Assembly (NCBI RefSeq): GCF_009363555.1
Contig: NZ_CP045378.1
Coordinates: 1-64,000, forward strand
DNA: 64,000 nt
Reading direction: 5' to 3'
DNA from: Sulfitobacter sp. THAF37
Lineage (GTDB): Bacteria; Pseudomonadota; Alphaproteobacteria; Rhodobacterales; Rhodobacteraceae
Shown: positions 25,260 to 33,685 of the stretch, in pieces
Layout: each line of letters begins with the position of its first letter
Numbering within the stretch: the first letter of the stretch is position 1
Made by a program: the position numbers and the translations under genes
Notes under the pieces: model-generated
Databases searched by the model: none
Seen by the model: only the letters and a program-made list of their open reading frames with translations
Told to the model about the DNA's origin: nothing

Positions 25260-26221
25260 AGGCCCGCCGCTTCGCGTAGTGCCGCAACGAGCTCAGGGTA
25301 CTGCTCCGCGTACTGGTCGTAGACGGACTGCGTTGCTTCTTGATATGCCGCCTTGTCGGCTTCGGCGAAGATCGCGCCTTCGGCTTCCATCGTCGGCCGA
25401 AGCTCCTCGTCAGAGGCCAGTACCAGATTTCGTTGAAGCTCGCCAGCTTCGGCCACGGCGTCGGTGACACAGGTTTGCGTCGCCTCGTCAAGGCCCGACC
25501 ACCAAGCCAGACCCGCGACGACCGGCGTGGATTCGTACTTGTGGCCGGTCAGCGTGACGTAGGGGGTAATTTCGTGCAGGTTGGCCGAGTAGATGTTCAC
25601 AAGCGGGTTTTCCTGCCCGTCAAAGACGCCGGATTGCAGCGCGGTCGGCAGTTCTGACCATGCCAGAGGAGCTGGAGATGCACCCAGAGCCTCGAAGATG
25701 TCGACCGTCATCTGATCGGGGGGGGTGCGGATCTGCATGCCCGACAGATCAGCAGGGGTTGGAACGCCCTTCTCAGTATGAGTGACGTTCCGGATGCCGT
25801 TGTCCCAGAAACCCAAAACCTTGAGGCCTGCGTTGTTGGCGCGTGCGTCGATCATATCACCGACCTCCCCGTCAAGCACGGCCCAAGCGGTCGGCAGATC
25901 CTTGAACAGGAAGGGCAACCCCAAGAGGCCCACTTCAGGTACGATCTGGCTCATTGCGCCTTGGCTATTCGCAGTGATGTTGATGACACCTGCCGTGGCA
26001 GAGGTTAGCATCTCGGAGTCGTCACCCATCGTAGCAGAGGCTGCCACGTTCACGGTGTGCTCGCCGCCCGTGCACGCGGTGAAAAGTTCGGCGAACTTCT
26101 CTGCTGCGACATAGCGCGGATTGCCTGGGTTGGAGCCGTGGGCGAAGATGATCTCGTCCGCTTGTGCGGTGCCCGCGATTATGGTCGTGGTGGCCAGAAC
26201 GGCCATTAGTGTTGTCTTCAT
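25256..26221 (-). CDS. dctP: TRAP transporter periplasmic binding protein (DctP-like)
   Basis: The 321-residue protein has a cleavable signal peptide (MKTTLMAVLATTTIIAGTAQ, then ADE) and DctP features: the GSNPGNPRYVAAEKFAEL start and MQIRTPPDQM (Arg near 171, the usual carboxylate-binding residue), with LPTALQSGVFDGQENP. A carboxylate or similar acid ligand is therefore likely, though this is inferred. The ATG has GGAGG upstream. It is the first TRAP gene after the SDR gene. Confidence 0.94.
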   Translation of the reverse strand: MKTTLMAVLATTTIIAGTAQADEIIFAHGSNPGNPRYVAAEKFAELFTACTGGEHTVNVAASATMGDDSEMLTSATAGVINITANSQGAMSQIVPEVGLLGLPFLFKDLPTAWAVLDGEVGDMIDARANNAGLKVLGFWDNGIRNVTHTEKGVPTPADLSGMQIRTPPDQMTVDIFEALGASPAPLAWSELPTALQSGVFDGQENPLVNIYSANLHEITPYVTLTGHKYESTPVVAGLAWWSGLDEATQTCVTDAVAEAGELQRNLVLASDEELRPTMEAEGAIFAEADKAAYQEATQSVYDQYAEQYPELVAALREAAGL

Positions 26222-26294
26222 TGTAGGTTCCTCCCTTTGAGAAGACTTCAGGTTTTGGCGCCATTCCTCATGACGCCGGCTTTTAGCTCGGGGA

Positions 26295-27047
26295 TCAGTG
26301 GATCAAAGAGCCTCCGTTGACGTCGACCTCAGTGCCTGTGCAGTAGGCGGAAAGGTCGGACGCAAGAAACAAGGCGCAGCCGGCGACGTCTGACGCCGCT
26401 CCGGCTCGGCCCATGGGAATGCCGTCCAGCACCATCTGTTGCTGATCAGCGGTCAGCTTACCTGCTGTGATGTCAGTGGCGATGAAGCCGGGACAGATGG
26501 CATTCACGCGCACGTTGTCGGGGGCCAGCTCACGCGCCATTGCCTTGGTCAGACCAAGGACACCGGCTTTGGCTGCGGAATAATGCGGCCCGCCAAAAAT
26601 ACCGCCGCCGCGCTGCGCAGAGACGGACGACAGGTTGACGATGGAGCCGGATTTCTGCGCTATCATCCCGGGGATGACGGCCTGGCTCACATAAAGCGTG
26701 CCGCGCAGGTTCACGTCTGTCACCGCGTCATAGTTCTGCGGCTCGATCTCCATGATCTTGAGTGGCTGGGTGATCCCGGCGTTGTTGACCAGAATGTCAA
26801 TCCGGCCCCAGCTGTCCATCAGCGTCTGGATTGCCGCATTGCAGGCATCTTTGTCAGTGACGTTACAGGCGAGACCGACATGACCCTTACCGAGGTCCGC
26901 CGCTGCGGCCTTTGCCGCGTCAGCGTCGAGATCAAGAATGGCAATTGTTGCGCCGTGTTCGGCGAACATTTGCGCTGTCGCCTTGCCGAGACCTCGGGCC
27001 GAGGCCGCGCCGGTCACAATGGCGTACTTGTTCTTCAGAAGCCCCAT
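26295..27047 (-). CDS. SDR-family NAD(P)-dependent dehydrogenase
   Basis: The 250-residue classical SDR has the coenzyme motif TGAASARGLG (12-21), NNAG (89-92), the catalytic Ser in NLSSVSAQ, Tyr-x-x-x-Lys as YSAAKAG near 155-161, and CPGFIATDI. DLD at 38-40 suggests preference for NAD. It lies between the split transketolase and the TRAP genes, so it probably oxidises a polyol or hydroxy acid that enters by the TRAP system. The exact substrate is unknown. Confidence 0.9.
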   Translation of the reverse strand: MGLLKNKYAIVTGAASARGLGKATAQMFAEHGATIAILDLDADAAKAAAADLGKGHVGLACNVTDKDACNAAIQTLMDSWGRIDILVNNAGITQPLKIMEIEPQNYDAVTDVNLRGTLYVSQAVIPGMIAQKSGSIVNLSSVSAQRGGGIFGGPHYSAAKAGVLGLTKAMARELAPDNVRVNAICPGFIATDITAGKLTADQQQMVLDGIPMGRAGAASDVAGCALFLASDLSAYCTGTEVDVNGGSLIH

Positions 27048-27096
27048 AGCCTCTCTCCTCCCTTAAATTGTGTTGGACTGACTAAACCCTAATTCG

Positions 27097-28140
27097 TCAT
27101 AGCCAATCTTTGATCTTCGCCGCGATCTGGCTGACTGTCATGCCGTACATCTCGTGCAAAGTCGGCAAAGCGCCCGCTTCAAGGAACTCGTCTGGAAGAC
27201 CAATCATTCGGAACGTCGGGGTTACTCCGTTCGTCAGCAGGGTCCGCGCAACCGCCTCACCAAGCCCGCCAACAACGGTGTGGTTTTCGGCCGTAACGAC
27301 CAGACGACCGCCCTTCTGCGCTTCCGCAAGGATTGTCTGGGTATCCAGCGGCTTAATCGTCGGGACATGCAGCACGGCAGCCTCTACCCCATCCGCCTCA
27401 AGTTGGACGGCGGCGTCCAGCGCACGCATGGTCATGAAACCTGTCGAGATGATTAAGGCATCCTTCCCGTCGCGTATGATCTGCGCTTTGCCCAGCTCGA
27501 ACTTGTAGTCTGGTTTGTGGCGAGTCAGAACGCTCGGAACCTTGCCCCGTGGCAGTCGCGAATAAACTGGACCGTTATGCGCAGCAATCTGCGGCACCAT
27601 GCCTGCGATATCGTCAGCATCACACGGGTCAATGATCGTCATGTTCGGCAGGCCCCGAAAAATCGCCAGGTCCTCTGTCGCCTGGTGGCTGGGACCGTAG
27701 CCAGTGGTGAGTCCTGGAAGGGCGCAAATGATCTTGACCGGCAGGTTTTCTTCGGCAATCGCCATTGCAATGAAGTCATAAGCGCGCCGCGAGGCGAAGA
27801 CAGCATAAGTCGTGGCAAAGGGATTAAAACCTTCCCGTGCCAGCCCGGCGGCGGCCGACATCAACAACTGTTCCGCCATACCCATTTGGTAGAACCGGTC
27901 CGGCATCGCTTTGGCGAAGATATGCAGATCTGTGTATTTGGCGAGATCGGCGGACAGACCGACAATCTTGTCGTCTTTCCGGGCGGCCTCGACCAGGGCA
28001 AGGCCGAAAGGCGCCGCCACCGTGTCATAGCCCTCTGCCGCCAAGGAGGCGATCATCGCGGTCGTTGCAACCTTCTGACCGTCCGGGCCCAGCCGGACCG
28101 TGCGCGGCTCGTATTTGCGCTTCATCGAGGCGAGGGTCAT
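27097..28140 (-). CDS. transketolase, C-terminal subunit
   Basis: This 347-residue protein has the pyrimidine-binding and C-terminal transketolase domains (GLSADLAKYTDLHIFAKAMP, MGMAEQLLMSAAAGLAREGF, YSRLPRGKVP, ENHTVVGGLGEAVA). The ATG at 28140 (MTLASMKRKYEPRT) overlaps the N-subunit gene by 4 bases and has AAGAAGGA upstream; the longer frame to 28248 runs into that gene. Split transketolases are common in specialised sugar pathways such as apulose or sulfo-sugar breakdown. Confidence 0.9.
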   Translation of the reverse strand: MTLASMKRKYEPRTVRLGPDGQKVATTAMIASLAAEGYDTVAAPFGLALVEAARKDDKIVGLSADLAKYTDLHIFAKAMPDRFYQMGMAEQLLMSAAAGLAREGFNPFATTYAVFASRRAYDFIAMAIAEENLPVKIICALPGLTTGYGPSHQATEDLAIFRGLPNMTIIDPCDADDIAGMVPQIAAHNGPVYSRLPRGKVPSVLTRHKPDYKFELGKAQIIRDGKDALIISTGFMTMRALDAAVQLEADGVEAAVLHVPTIKPLDTQTILAEAQKGGRLVVTAENHTVVGGLGEAVARTLLTNGVTPTFRMIGLPDEFLEAGALPTLHEMYGMTVSQIAAKIKDWL

Positions 28141-28988
28141 TGCGGCTTTCCTTCTTCCAGCTTGGCCAGGGCTTTGGACCATTCGTCGGCTTCCACGCGC
28201 ACGAAGTGGGTGATTTCGCGGCTTTCCAGGAAATCTACGCCCTTGCACATGCGTGTGTCGAAAATGATGACACGCGGTCCGGCATGGTCGGTGTTGCGTG
28301 CCTCATCGAATGCGGTCACGACGGCATCAAGATCGTTTCCATCCACCCGCTGCGCGTGCCAGCCGAAGGCGGCCCATTTTTTCTCTTCATCCCCTTGCGC
28401 CAGCGCCGCGCGCGTCGGCCCGTCAGCCTGCTGATTGTTGAAATCGACCAGACAAATCAGGTTGTCGAGCTTCCACTGAACGGCAGACATGACCGCTTCC
28501 CAGGTCGATCCTTCACCCAGTTCGCCGTCCGACATGAGGTTGTAGACGAAGGCGGGGCTTTCCTTGCGCTTTAGGCCAAGAGCCGCGCCGACAGCGATGC
28601 CCAGACCGTGACCCAACGATCCACCGGTAATTTCCATACCGGGCGTGTAGGACGCCATGCCAGACATGGGCATCCGGCTATCGTCCATACCATAGGTTTC
28701 AAGCTCGTCCTCCGGCAAGATTCCTGCCTCCATCAACACCGAATAAAGCGCGATGGCATAGTGACCGATAGAGAGGTAAAAGCGATCCCGACCTTCCCAT
28801 TCAGGGTCTTCTGGCCGGTATTCGAGTGCATGGAAATACGACGCGGCAAGTACGTCCGCCACGCCGAGAGCCTGGCCGATATAGCCTTGTCCCTGAACCT
28901 CGCCCATCAAGAGCGCTTTGCGCCGGATGTTCCACGCGCGTCGCTCGAGCGAGACGTTGGATTCAGAATGTCGACGGACTGTTTCCAT
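28137..28988 (-). CDS. transketolase, N-terminal (thiamine diphosphate-binding) subunit
   Basis: The 283-residue protein has the transketolase N-domain: ITGGSLGHGLGIAVGAALGL and the thiamine diphosphate motif SDGELGEGS ending DFNNQQADG. The ATG at 28988 follows GGGAGGAAATC; the earlier in-frame ATG at 29039 has no such site. It is the first gene of the operon transketolase N - C - SDR - TRAP (P, Q, M). Together the enzymes suggest uptake, oxidation and two-carbon transfer of an unusual sugar or sugar acid. Confidence 0.92.
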   Translation of the reverse strand: METVRRHSESNVSLERRAWNIRRKALLMGEVQGQGYIGQALGVADVLAASYFHALEYRPEDPEWEGRDRFYLSIGHYAIALYSVLMEAGILPEDELETYGMDDSRMPMSGMASYTPGMEITGGSLGHGLGIAVGAALGLKRKESPAFVYNLMSDGELGEGSTWEAVMSAVQWKLDNLICLVDFNNQQADGPTRAALAQGDEEKKWAAFGWHAQRVDGNDLDAVVTAFDEARNTDHAGPRVIIFDTRMCKGVDFLESREITHFVRVEADEWSKALAKLEEGKPQ

Positions 28989-29372
28989 GATTTCCTCCCT
29001 TTGCCCAGTTGGGCGTCGGAGGAATTGATAGCAGAGCACACTTCACCGGTCTTTTATCTAAATTTACAGACTTTGTTAGCTCAGCTTAAATGATTTTCAT
29101 AATCTACGGAACGACTACAGCCAGACCGGCCGCTCTCAAATCAGGTCGTTGGCATCGGCCAAGTTTGGCCGCTGCAATGTCTGTCTGACACGGATTGTAC
29201 CAGTTCGCGCCCGACGCAGCATTGGTCAAAATGCGCTCTTTGCTGCCGAATGCGTCTGCGGCGTGTCCCAAAAAACAGGCGACCTGACAACGGCCATTCA
29301 AACTGCCTGTAAAATTTAGGTGTCAGCGCGGTGCTGATGTCTGGGTTTGGCGGGAGGATTGGAGGGCGTAAT
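28989..29372. other. 384-base intergenic region with the catabolic operon promoter
   Basis: The part near 29040-29100 is AT-rich compared with its surroundings (TTTATCTAAATTTACAGA), suitable for the minus-strand promoter and LysR binding, though I could not fix one -35/-10 pair. The rest, up to the recombinase gene, shows no supported frame and may include a junction of the inserted cassette. Confidence 0.4.
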
Positions 29373-30005
29373 ATGCCAAGAGTCCAACTTCCCGCTGTCA
29401 CCCCGAAACGAAGACCCTGGAACAAGGGCCGGATCATCGGCCAGAAACGACCACTGTTGCCGAAACAGGTCTGGGCGATCCGCGCGCGGCTCGAACTGTC
29501 GGGCAACCTGCGCGATCTTGCGCTTTTCAACGTGGCCATCGACAGCAAACTGCGAGGATGCGATCTGGTGAAACTGGCGGTTGCTGATCTGGTCAAAGAT
29601 GACCGCGTGCGGGAGCGAGTCTCTGTGATCCAGAGCAAAACCAAGCGGCCCGTTCAATTCGAACTGACGGAAAACACGCGCCAAACTGTCCTGGCTTGGG
29701 TCAAGTCGCCCGAGATGTTTGCGTGCCGGTACATGTTCCCGAGTCGGTTCCATGACCGCCCACACATCTCGACGCGCCAGTACGGTCGGCTCGTCCGCGA
29801 CTGGGTGACCGCGATTGGTTTAGAACCGAGCGGGTATGGCACCCATTCGCTTCGTCGGACGAAAGCGGCCGAAATTTACCGAAAGACTGGCAATCTTCGC
29901 GCAGTTCAGCTGCTCCTTGGTCACACCAAAGTGGACAGCACTGTGCGCTACCTTGGCGTTGAGCTGGAAGACGCTCTGAGCATCGCCGAGCAGATCGACA
30001 TTTGA
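29373..30005 (+). CDS. short tyrosine recombinase
   Basis: The 210-residue protein is nearly only a catalytic domain: R61 (KLRGCDLVKL), Lys near 89-91 (IQSKTKRP), H158-x-x-R161 (THSLRRTKA), H184 (LLGHTKV) and Y193 (RYLGVE). It lacks the usual N-terminal core-binding domain. Such short integrases are widespread in Proteobacteria, with no agreed role. It lies 17 bases left of the transposon end at 30023, so the transposon landed just after it. The start at 29373 is chosen over 29331 because MPRVQLP is the typical beginning. Confidence 0.85.
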   Translation: MPRVQLPAVTPKRRPWNKGRIIGQKRPLLPKQVWAIRARLELSGNLRDLALFNVAIDSKLRGCDLVKLAVADLVKDDRVRERVSVIQSKTKRPVQFELTENTRQTVLAWVKSPEMFACRYMFPSRFHDRPHISTRQYGRLVRDWVTAIGLEPSGYGTHSLRRTKAAEIYRKTGNLRAVQLLLGHTKVDSTVRYLGVELEDALSIAEQIDI

Positions 30006-30022
30006 GCCACGTTGGCGGACGG

Positions 30023-30046
30023 TGTCACTGTACCCTCATTAATCAG
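30023..30046 (+). repeat. left terminal inverted repeat
   Basis: TGTCACTGTACCCT then CATTAATCAG. It differs from the right end only at one base (C for A). It starts with TGT as in Tn7-like elements. Confidence 0.88.
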
Positions 30047-30083
30047 AATTGCCTTTAAAATTATCGTTTGTTTTCAGCGGCAC

Positions 30084-30144
30084 GATGTACCCTTAATTTT
30101 CATATTGTACCGTTAATTGCCATACTGTACCCTTTATTAGCATA
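30084..30144 (+). repeat. three subterminal transposase-binding repeats
   Basis: Three copies of the form TGTACCsTTwATTnnCATA lie at about 30085-30103, 30106-30123 and 30127-30144, about 21 bases apart. With the terminal copy this makes four on the left; the right end has two. Unequal site numbers define left and right in Tn7-like transposons. Confidence 0.7.
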
Positions 30145-30192
30145 CGGTCAGTTCTGTGGATAAGTGCTGACAGGAATAGGGCAGGGATTGGC

Positions 30193-31821
30193 GTGGTCAG
30201 CGAGCGTCTTGCAAAACATCGAGCAGCAGTCCTCCGTCCGATCCTGGAACTTGAGAAGAAGGGTGAGCCGATCAGTGCGGCAATCGGAGATGCTGCTTGG
30301 GAACTAGGTTTGGCGAAGAGCCACACCTGGTCGCTTTACCGCCGTTTGCGCGAGAACGATGGGCGGGCCGCAGCACTGGAACTCAGTCGCCGGGGGCCGA
30401 AACCGGGGTCGAAACGGATCGCGCGAGAAGTCGAAGACCTCATCGATGAACGCCTACGGCGCTATTATCTGGTCCGCGAACGCTCCAGCTTTCTGCGAAT
30501 TTGGCGTGAGATCCGTTCGGAATGCGAGGCAAAGGGCTTCCAGCCACCGGCACGAAAAACGCTGAAAGCTCGGCTCGATGCAATGGACGAGAAAGAGATT
30601 GTTAGAAAGCGCCGTGGTGCCAAGGAGGCGAACAAGACTTTTGCGGCACGTCCGGGCCGGCTTGCGGTTGGAACGCCACTGGAAATTGTTCAGATCGATC
30701 ACACCTTGGCCGACATCATTTTGGTCGATCACGTGGATCGGCGACCGCTTGCGCGCCCATATTTGACGGTAGCCATCGATGTTGCAACCCGGATCGTTCT
30801 CGGGGTCTTCGTCAGCTTTGATGCACCATCAGTTCTTTCGATCGCGCTCTGCCTCGATCATTGTGTGCGTCGGAAATCGATCCACGTCCCAGGGAAGCTG
30901 GAAGAATTGGTCTGGCCGACATCCGGCATCCCGAAGGCGATCCATGTCGATAACGCGCAGGAGTTCCACAGCGACGCCTTCTCATCGGCCTGCGAAGATT
31001 GGGGCATTGCCGTCGAGTACCGCCCGCCTGGTGCAACGCACTTCGGAGGTCATATCGAACGTTTGATCGGAACGGCCATGGGGGCTGTTCATGTTTTGCC
31101 CGGGACCACGCAATCCTCCGCTGCCGAGAAGGGCGATTATGACAGCGAGAAACATGCGGCTCTGACCCTGGCCGAGTTCGAGGACTGGCTTCATCTGGAG
31201 ATTTGCCGCTACCACAATACCCGCCACGAAGCCCTCGGGCGAACGCCGCTGGCCGCTTGGGCTGACTTGGGCGGAGACACTGCGGGGCGGCAGGTTGTCG
31301 ATGTCGAAGCCTTCCGGACAAGCTTCCTGCCTTTTGAGTTGCGCCAGCTCGGGCGCACTGGGATCACTCTCTTTGGGGTGCACTACTGGAGTGATGCCTT
31401 CGCGTCGTTGGTCGGACGGGGCAGCGGCAAGGTGCAGGTGAAGTACGACCCGCGGGACCTGTCGCAGGTCTGGGTTCTCGTCAATGATGGCCGCATGATC
31501 CCGGCTCGGTATCGGGATCTGAGCCACCCTCGGATATCGCTTTGGGAAAGTCGTCGGGCGCGGAAGGAATGGCAAGACAGGCATGGCGGTCGGATCAACG
31601 AGAAGGCCTTGTTCCAGGTGATCGACGCGCAGAGACGACTGGCCGAGGCGGCGCGTCAGAAGACAAGGACCGCCCGTCTGGAGAGCGAACGCGAGACGCG
31701 GCTTCCCAAGCACCAGCCGCGCCGCGATCCGTCCCGAGAAATGTTCGCCATCGACACTGGTAACCCAGACCTCCCCACTTATCCGATTGAAGAGTTTGAT
31801 GACCCCAGAAGAAAGAATTGA
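30193..31821 (+). CDS. tniA: TniA transposase (DDE, Mu-type C-terminal)
   Basis: The 542-residue transposase has N-terminal helix-turn-helix regions (about 25-135), an RNase-H-fold core with D169 (VQIDHTLAD), D253 (HVDNAQEFH) and E289 (GHIERLIG), a D-35-E spacing, and a Mu-type C-terminal barrel. It cuts and joins transposon ends. The GTG at 30193 is the start. tniB overlaps its 3' end by 23 bases. Confidence 0.94.
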   Translation: MVSERLAKHRAAVLRPILELEKKGEPISAAIGDAAWELGLAKSHTWSLYRRLRENDGRAAALELSRRGPKPGSKRIAREVEDLIDERLRRYYLVRERSSFLRIWREIRSECEAKGFQPPARKTLKARLDAMDEKEIVRKRRGAKEANKTFAARPGRLAVGTPLEIVQIDHTLADIILVDHVDRRPLARPYLTVAIDVATRIVLGVFVSFDAPSVLSIALCLDHCVRRKSIHVPGKLEELVWPTSGIPKAIHVDNAQEFHSDAFSSACEDWGIAVEYRPPGATHFGGHIERLIGTAMGAVHVLPGTTQSSAAEKGDYDSEKHAALTLAEFEDWLHLEICRYHNTRHEALGRTPLAAWADLGGDTAGRQVVDVEAFRTSFLPFELRQLGRTGITLFGVHYWSDAFASLVGRGSGKVQVKYDPRDLSQVWVLVNDGRMIPARYRDLSHPRISLWESRRARKEWQDRHGGRINEKALFQVIDAQRRLAEAARQKTRTARLESERETRLPKHQPRRDPSREMFAIDTGNPDLPTYPIEEFDDPRRKN

Positions 31822-32656
31822 CCGCATCCGCAGCGATCATTGGATCGCATTCGACCGTGCCACGATTGTTCTCAACCGATTGACGTCCCTGATGGAAATG
31901 CCGCAGCAGAGCCGGATGCCTGGCCTGATGGTCTATGGCAGTTCCGGTATTGGCAAGACGATGATCGCCAAGCGCATGGCCAGCAAGTATCCGACGCAGT
32001 ACAACGCAGAACTGGGCATCACGAAGACCCCCATCCTGCTGGTTCAGGCGCCGCCAGCGCCGGACGAGCGACGCTTCTACCAGCACATCCTTTCGACGAT
32101 CGGGGCGCCGATGTGGGGGCGGCATACCGTGTCCGAACTTGAGGTCCGCGCGCTCAGTCATCTTCGGGATATGGACCTGAAGATGCTGATGATCGACGAG
32201 GTGCACAATCTGCTTGCCGGTAGTTACCGGGAGCAACGCCGGTTCCTGAACATGCTGCGGTTCTTGGCCAACGATCTCTGTGCCTCGCTTGTCGTTTTCG
32301 GTGTCAACGAAGCGCTCGAGGCCGTCCGCGGTGACGACCAACTGGCCCGTCGCCTGGACGAACACTACCTGCCGCTCTGGGAGGACGACGTGGAGTTCTC
32401 TCGGCTCATCCAAACGCTGATTGCCGCGATGGCACTTGAGCAGCGGTCGGGCCTCACGGTTGCGTCGCTTCGGACAATCCTGAAAGTGACGGGCGGTGTG
32501 ACCTCGCGCGTGTTCATCATGATCAAGTCCTTGGCCATCGATGCGATCGAGACGGGTGAGGAGCGGATCACCGATGAGGCCGTTCAGGCCTGGCAGCCGG
32601 TATGGGCGAAGCATGCTTGGAGCATTCCGCGCCAACCCATCGCGGAGTTCGGGTGA
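31799..32656 (+). CDS. tniB: TniB ATPase
   Basis: The 285-residue AAA+ ATPase has Walker A GSSGIGKT (47-54) and Walker B MLMIDEVHN near 140-146, followed by sensor segments. It is a TnsC/TniB regulator that chooses target DNA and activates TniA. The ATG at 31799 is preferred to a TTG at 31787. It overlaps tniA and tniQ, so all three are translated from one RNA. Confidence 0.93.
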   Translation: MTPEERIDRIRSDHWIAFDRATIVLNRLTSLMEMPQQSRMPGLMVYGSSGIGKTMIAKRMASKYPTQYNAELGITKTPILLVQAPPAPDERRFYQHILSTIGAPMWGRHTVSELEVRALSHLRDMDLKMLMIDEVHNLLAGSYREQRRFLNMLRFLANDLCASLVVFGVNEALEAVRGDDQLARRLDEHYLPLWEDDVEFSRLIQTLIAAMALEQRSGLTVASLRTILKVTGGVTSRVFIMIKSLAIDAIETGEERITDEAVQAWQPVWAKHAWSIPRQPIAEFG

Positions 32657-33591
32657 CCGTGAACCCATTGCCGCGTCGACCGCCACCGGTATCCGACGAG
32701 CTTCTCTCGAGCTGGATCGGGCGGTTGGCCCGGGCCAATCATTGTTCCGTCGAAGAGCTTTGCGGCTATCTCGGTTTGGGGCAGGGCAGGGTGCCGGAGC
32801 ATGCGGGTGACCTTGGGCATGTGAACTGGGCTCGGCTATGTCCGGCGGTTCAGCAGACCCGGGATGAGATCGCGGCCATGACCCTCCCGGACACGACGCA
32901 TCATCCCGCTCAATGCGTATCTAGCGATGACTTCCAAAGTTGCGCAAACTGCTCGAAACAAACCTCGGGACTGGTCCTGCGCCACTGGCGCTTCGCCTGG
33001 TCGCTGACTTGCGAAAACTGTGGTCGACCTCTTGTGGCGAGGCATCCGGCCGATGGTCTATCAAACAGGCTACGTGTCCGCGCCGCTCGGGGCGCGGCAT
33101 TGCTGAAGACGGCGGTTGCCGCCGCCGATCTGAGGCACATGCAGCGGATCAGCCATACGCTGTGCCTCTTACAAGTACTTGAGTTGGTATACAGCGTGCC
33201 ACTCACGTCGCGGTGTCAACTGGAGCGGTCAATAGCACTCGCAGCTGTCGATGTCTGCTCAGCCCGTCCATTATTGGGAGTGGCCATCTTGCTGCGCGGA
33301 AATGAACAAGCATTCTGGGATCTCCGACGCGCCTTTCCTCAGCGCAGACGTTTGATTGAGAAGGTGCGCAAGCTGTCGATGAACCTCGATATGCGACTTC
33401 CGCGAAGACGTCGGCAGGAAAGCAGTCCCGTTGACCGATCTGCCAGGGCGACGTCGCCCAAAAAGACGTCTGCGCAGGCCCTAGACGCTGCCCGTCAGGC
33501 CATCTCCGAGCTCGGTGCCGATGCAGATCGTCAAGCGCTTCTGGCACGAGCCGATGCAATCTGGAAGCGCCAAAGCTGTGTCAGCCACTGA
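32653..33591 (+). CDS. tniQ: TniQ target-selection protein
   Basis: The 312-residue protein begins with the TniQ domain (SDELLSSWIGRLARANH) and has a zinc-finger-like set of Cys pairs (C97, C100, C120, C123). The C-terminal half is basic. TniQ proteins link TniB to the target. The GTG at 32653 overlaps the tniB stop (GTGA). It ends 71 bases before the right terminal repeat. Confidence 0.88.
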   Translation: MTVNPLPRRPPPVSDELLSSWIGRLARANHCSVEELCGYLGLGQGRVPEHAGDLGHVNWARLCPAVQQTRDEIAAMTLPDTTHHPAQCVSSDDFQSCANCSKQTSGLVLRHWRFAWSLTCENCGRPLVARHPADGLSNRLRVRAARGAALLKTAVAAADLRHMQRISHTLCLLQVLELVYSVPLTSRCQLERSIALAAVDVCSARPLLGVAILLRGNEQAFWDLRRAFPQRRRLIEKVRKLSMNLDMRLPRRRRQESSPVDRSARATSPKKTSAQALDAARQAISELGADADRQALLARADAIWKRQSCVSH

Positions 33592-33661
33592 CGCAGCGCC
33601 CTGTGGATATATTGCAATTAAGGGTACAGAATCTGCCGAAAACGCTTCCAATCCGCAGAAT

Positions 33662-33685
33662 CTGATTAATTAGGGTACAGTGACA
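33662..33685 (-). repeat. right terminal inverted repeat
   Basis: Read from outside it is TGTCACTGTACCCT then AATTAATCAG, matching the left end. A second internal copy of the binding repeat lies at about 33614-33635. Confidence 0.88.

Larger units (their letters stand above)
30023..33685. mobile_element. TniABQ (Tn5053/Tn7-like) transposon, 3.66 kb
   Basis: The element begins TGTCACTGTACCCT and its ends match over 24 bases with one mismatch (30023-30046; complement of 33662-33685). It carries only tniA, tniB and tniQ and no passenger gene or resolvase. Additional transposase-site repeats lie inside both ends. No 5-base target duplication is visible (GACGG left, ATCGC right), so the flanks are probably not the original pair. 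The right end interrupts the DUF2235 gene. Confidence 0.88.
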
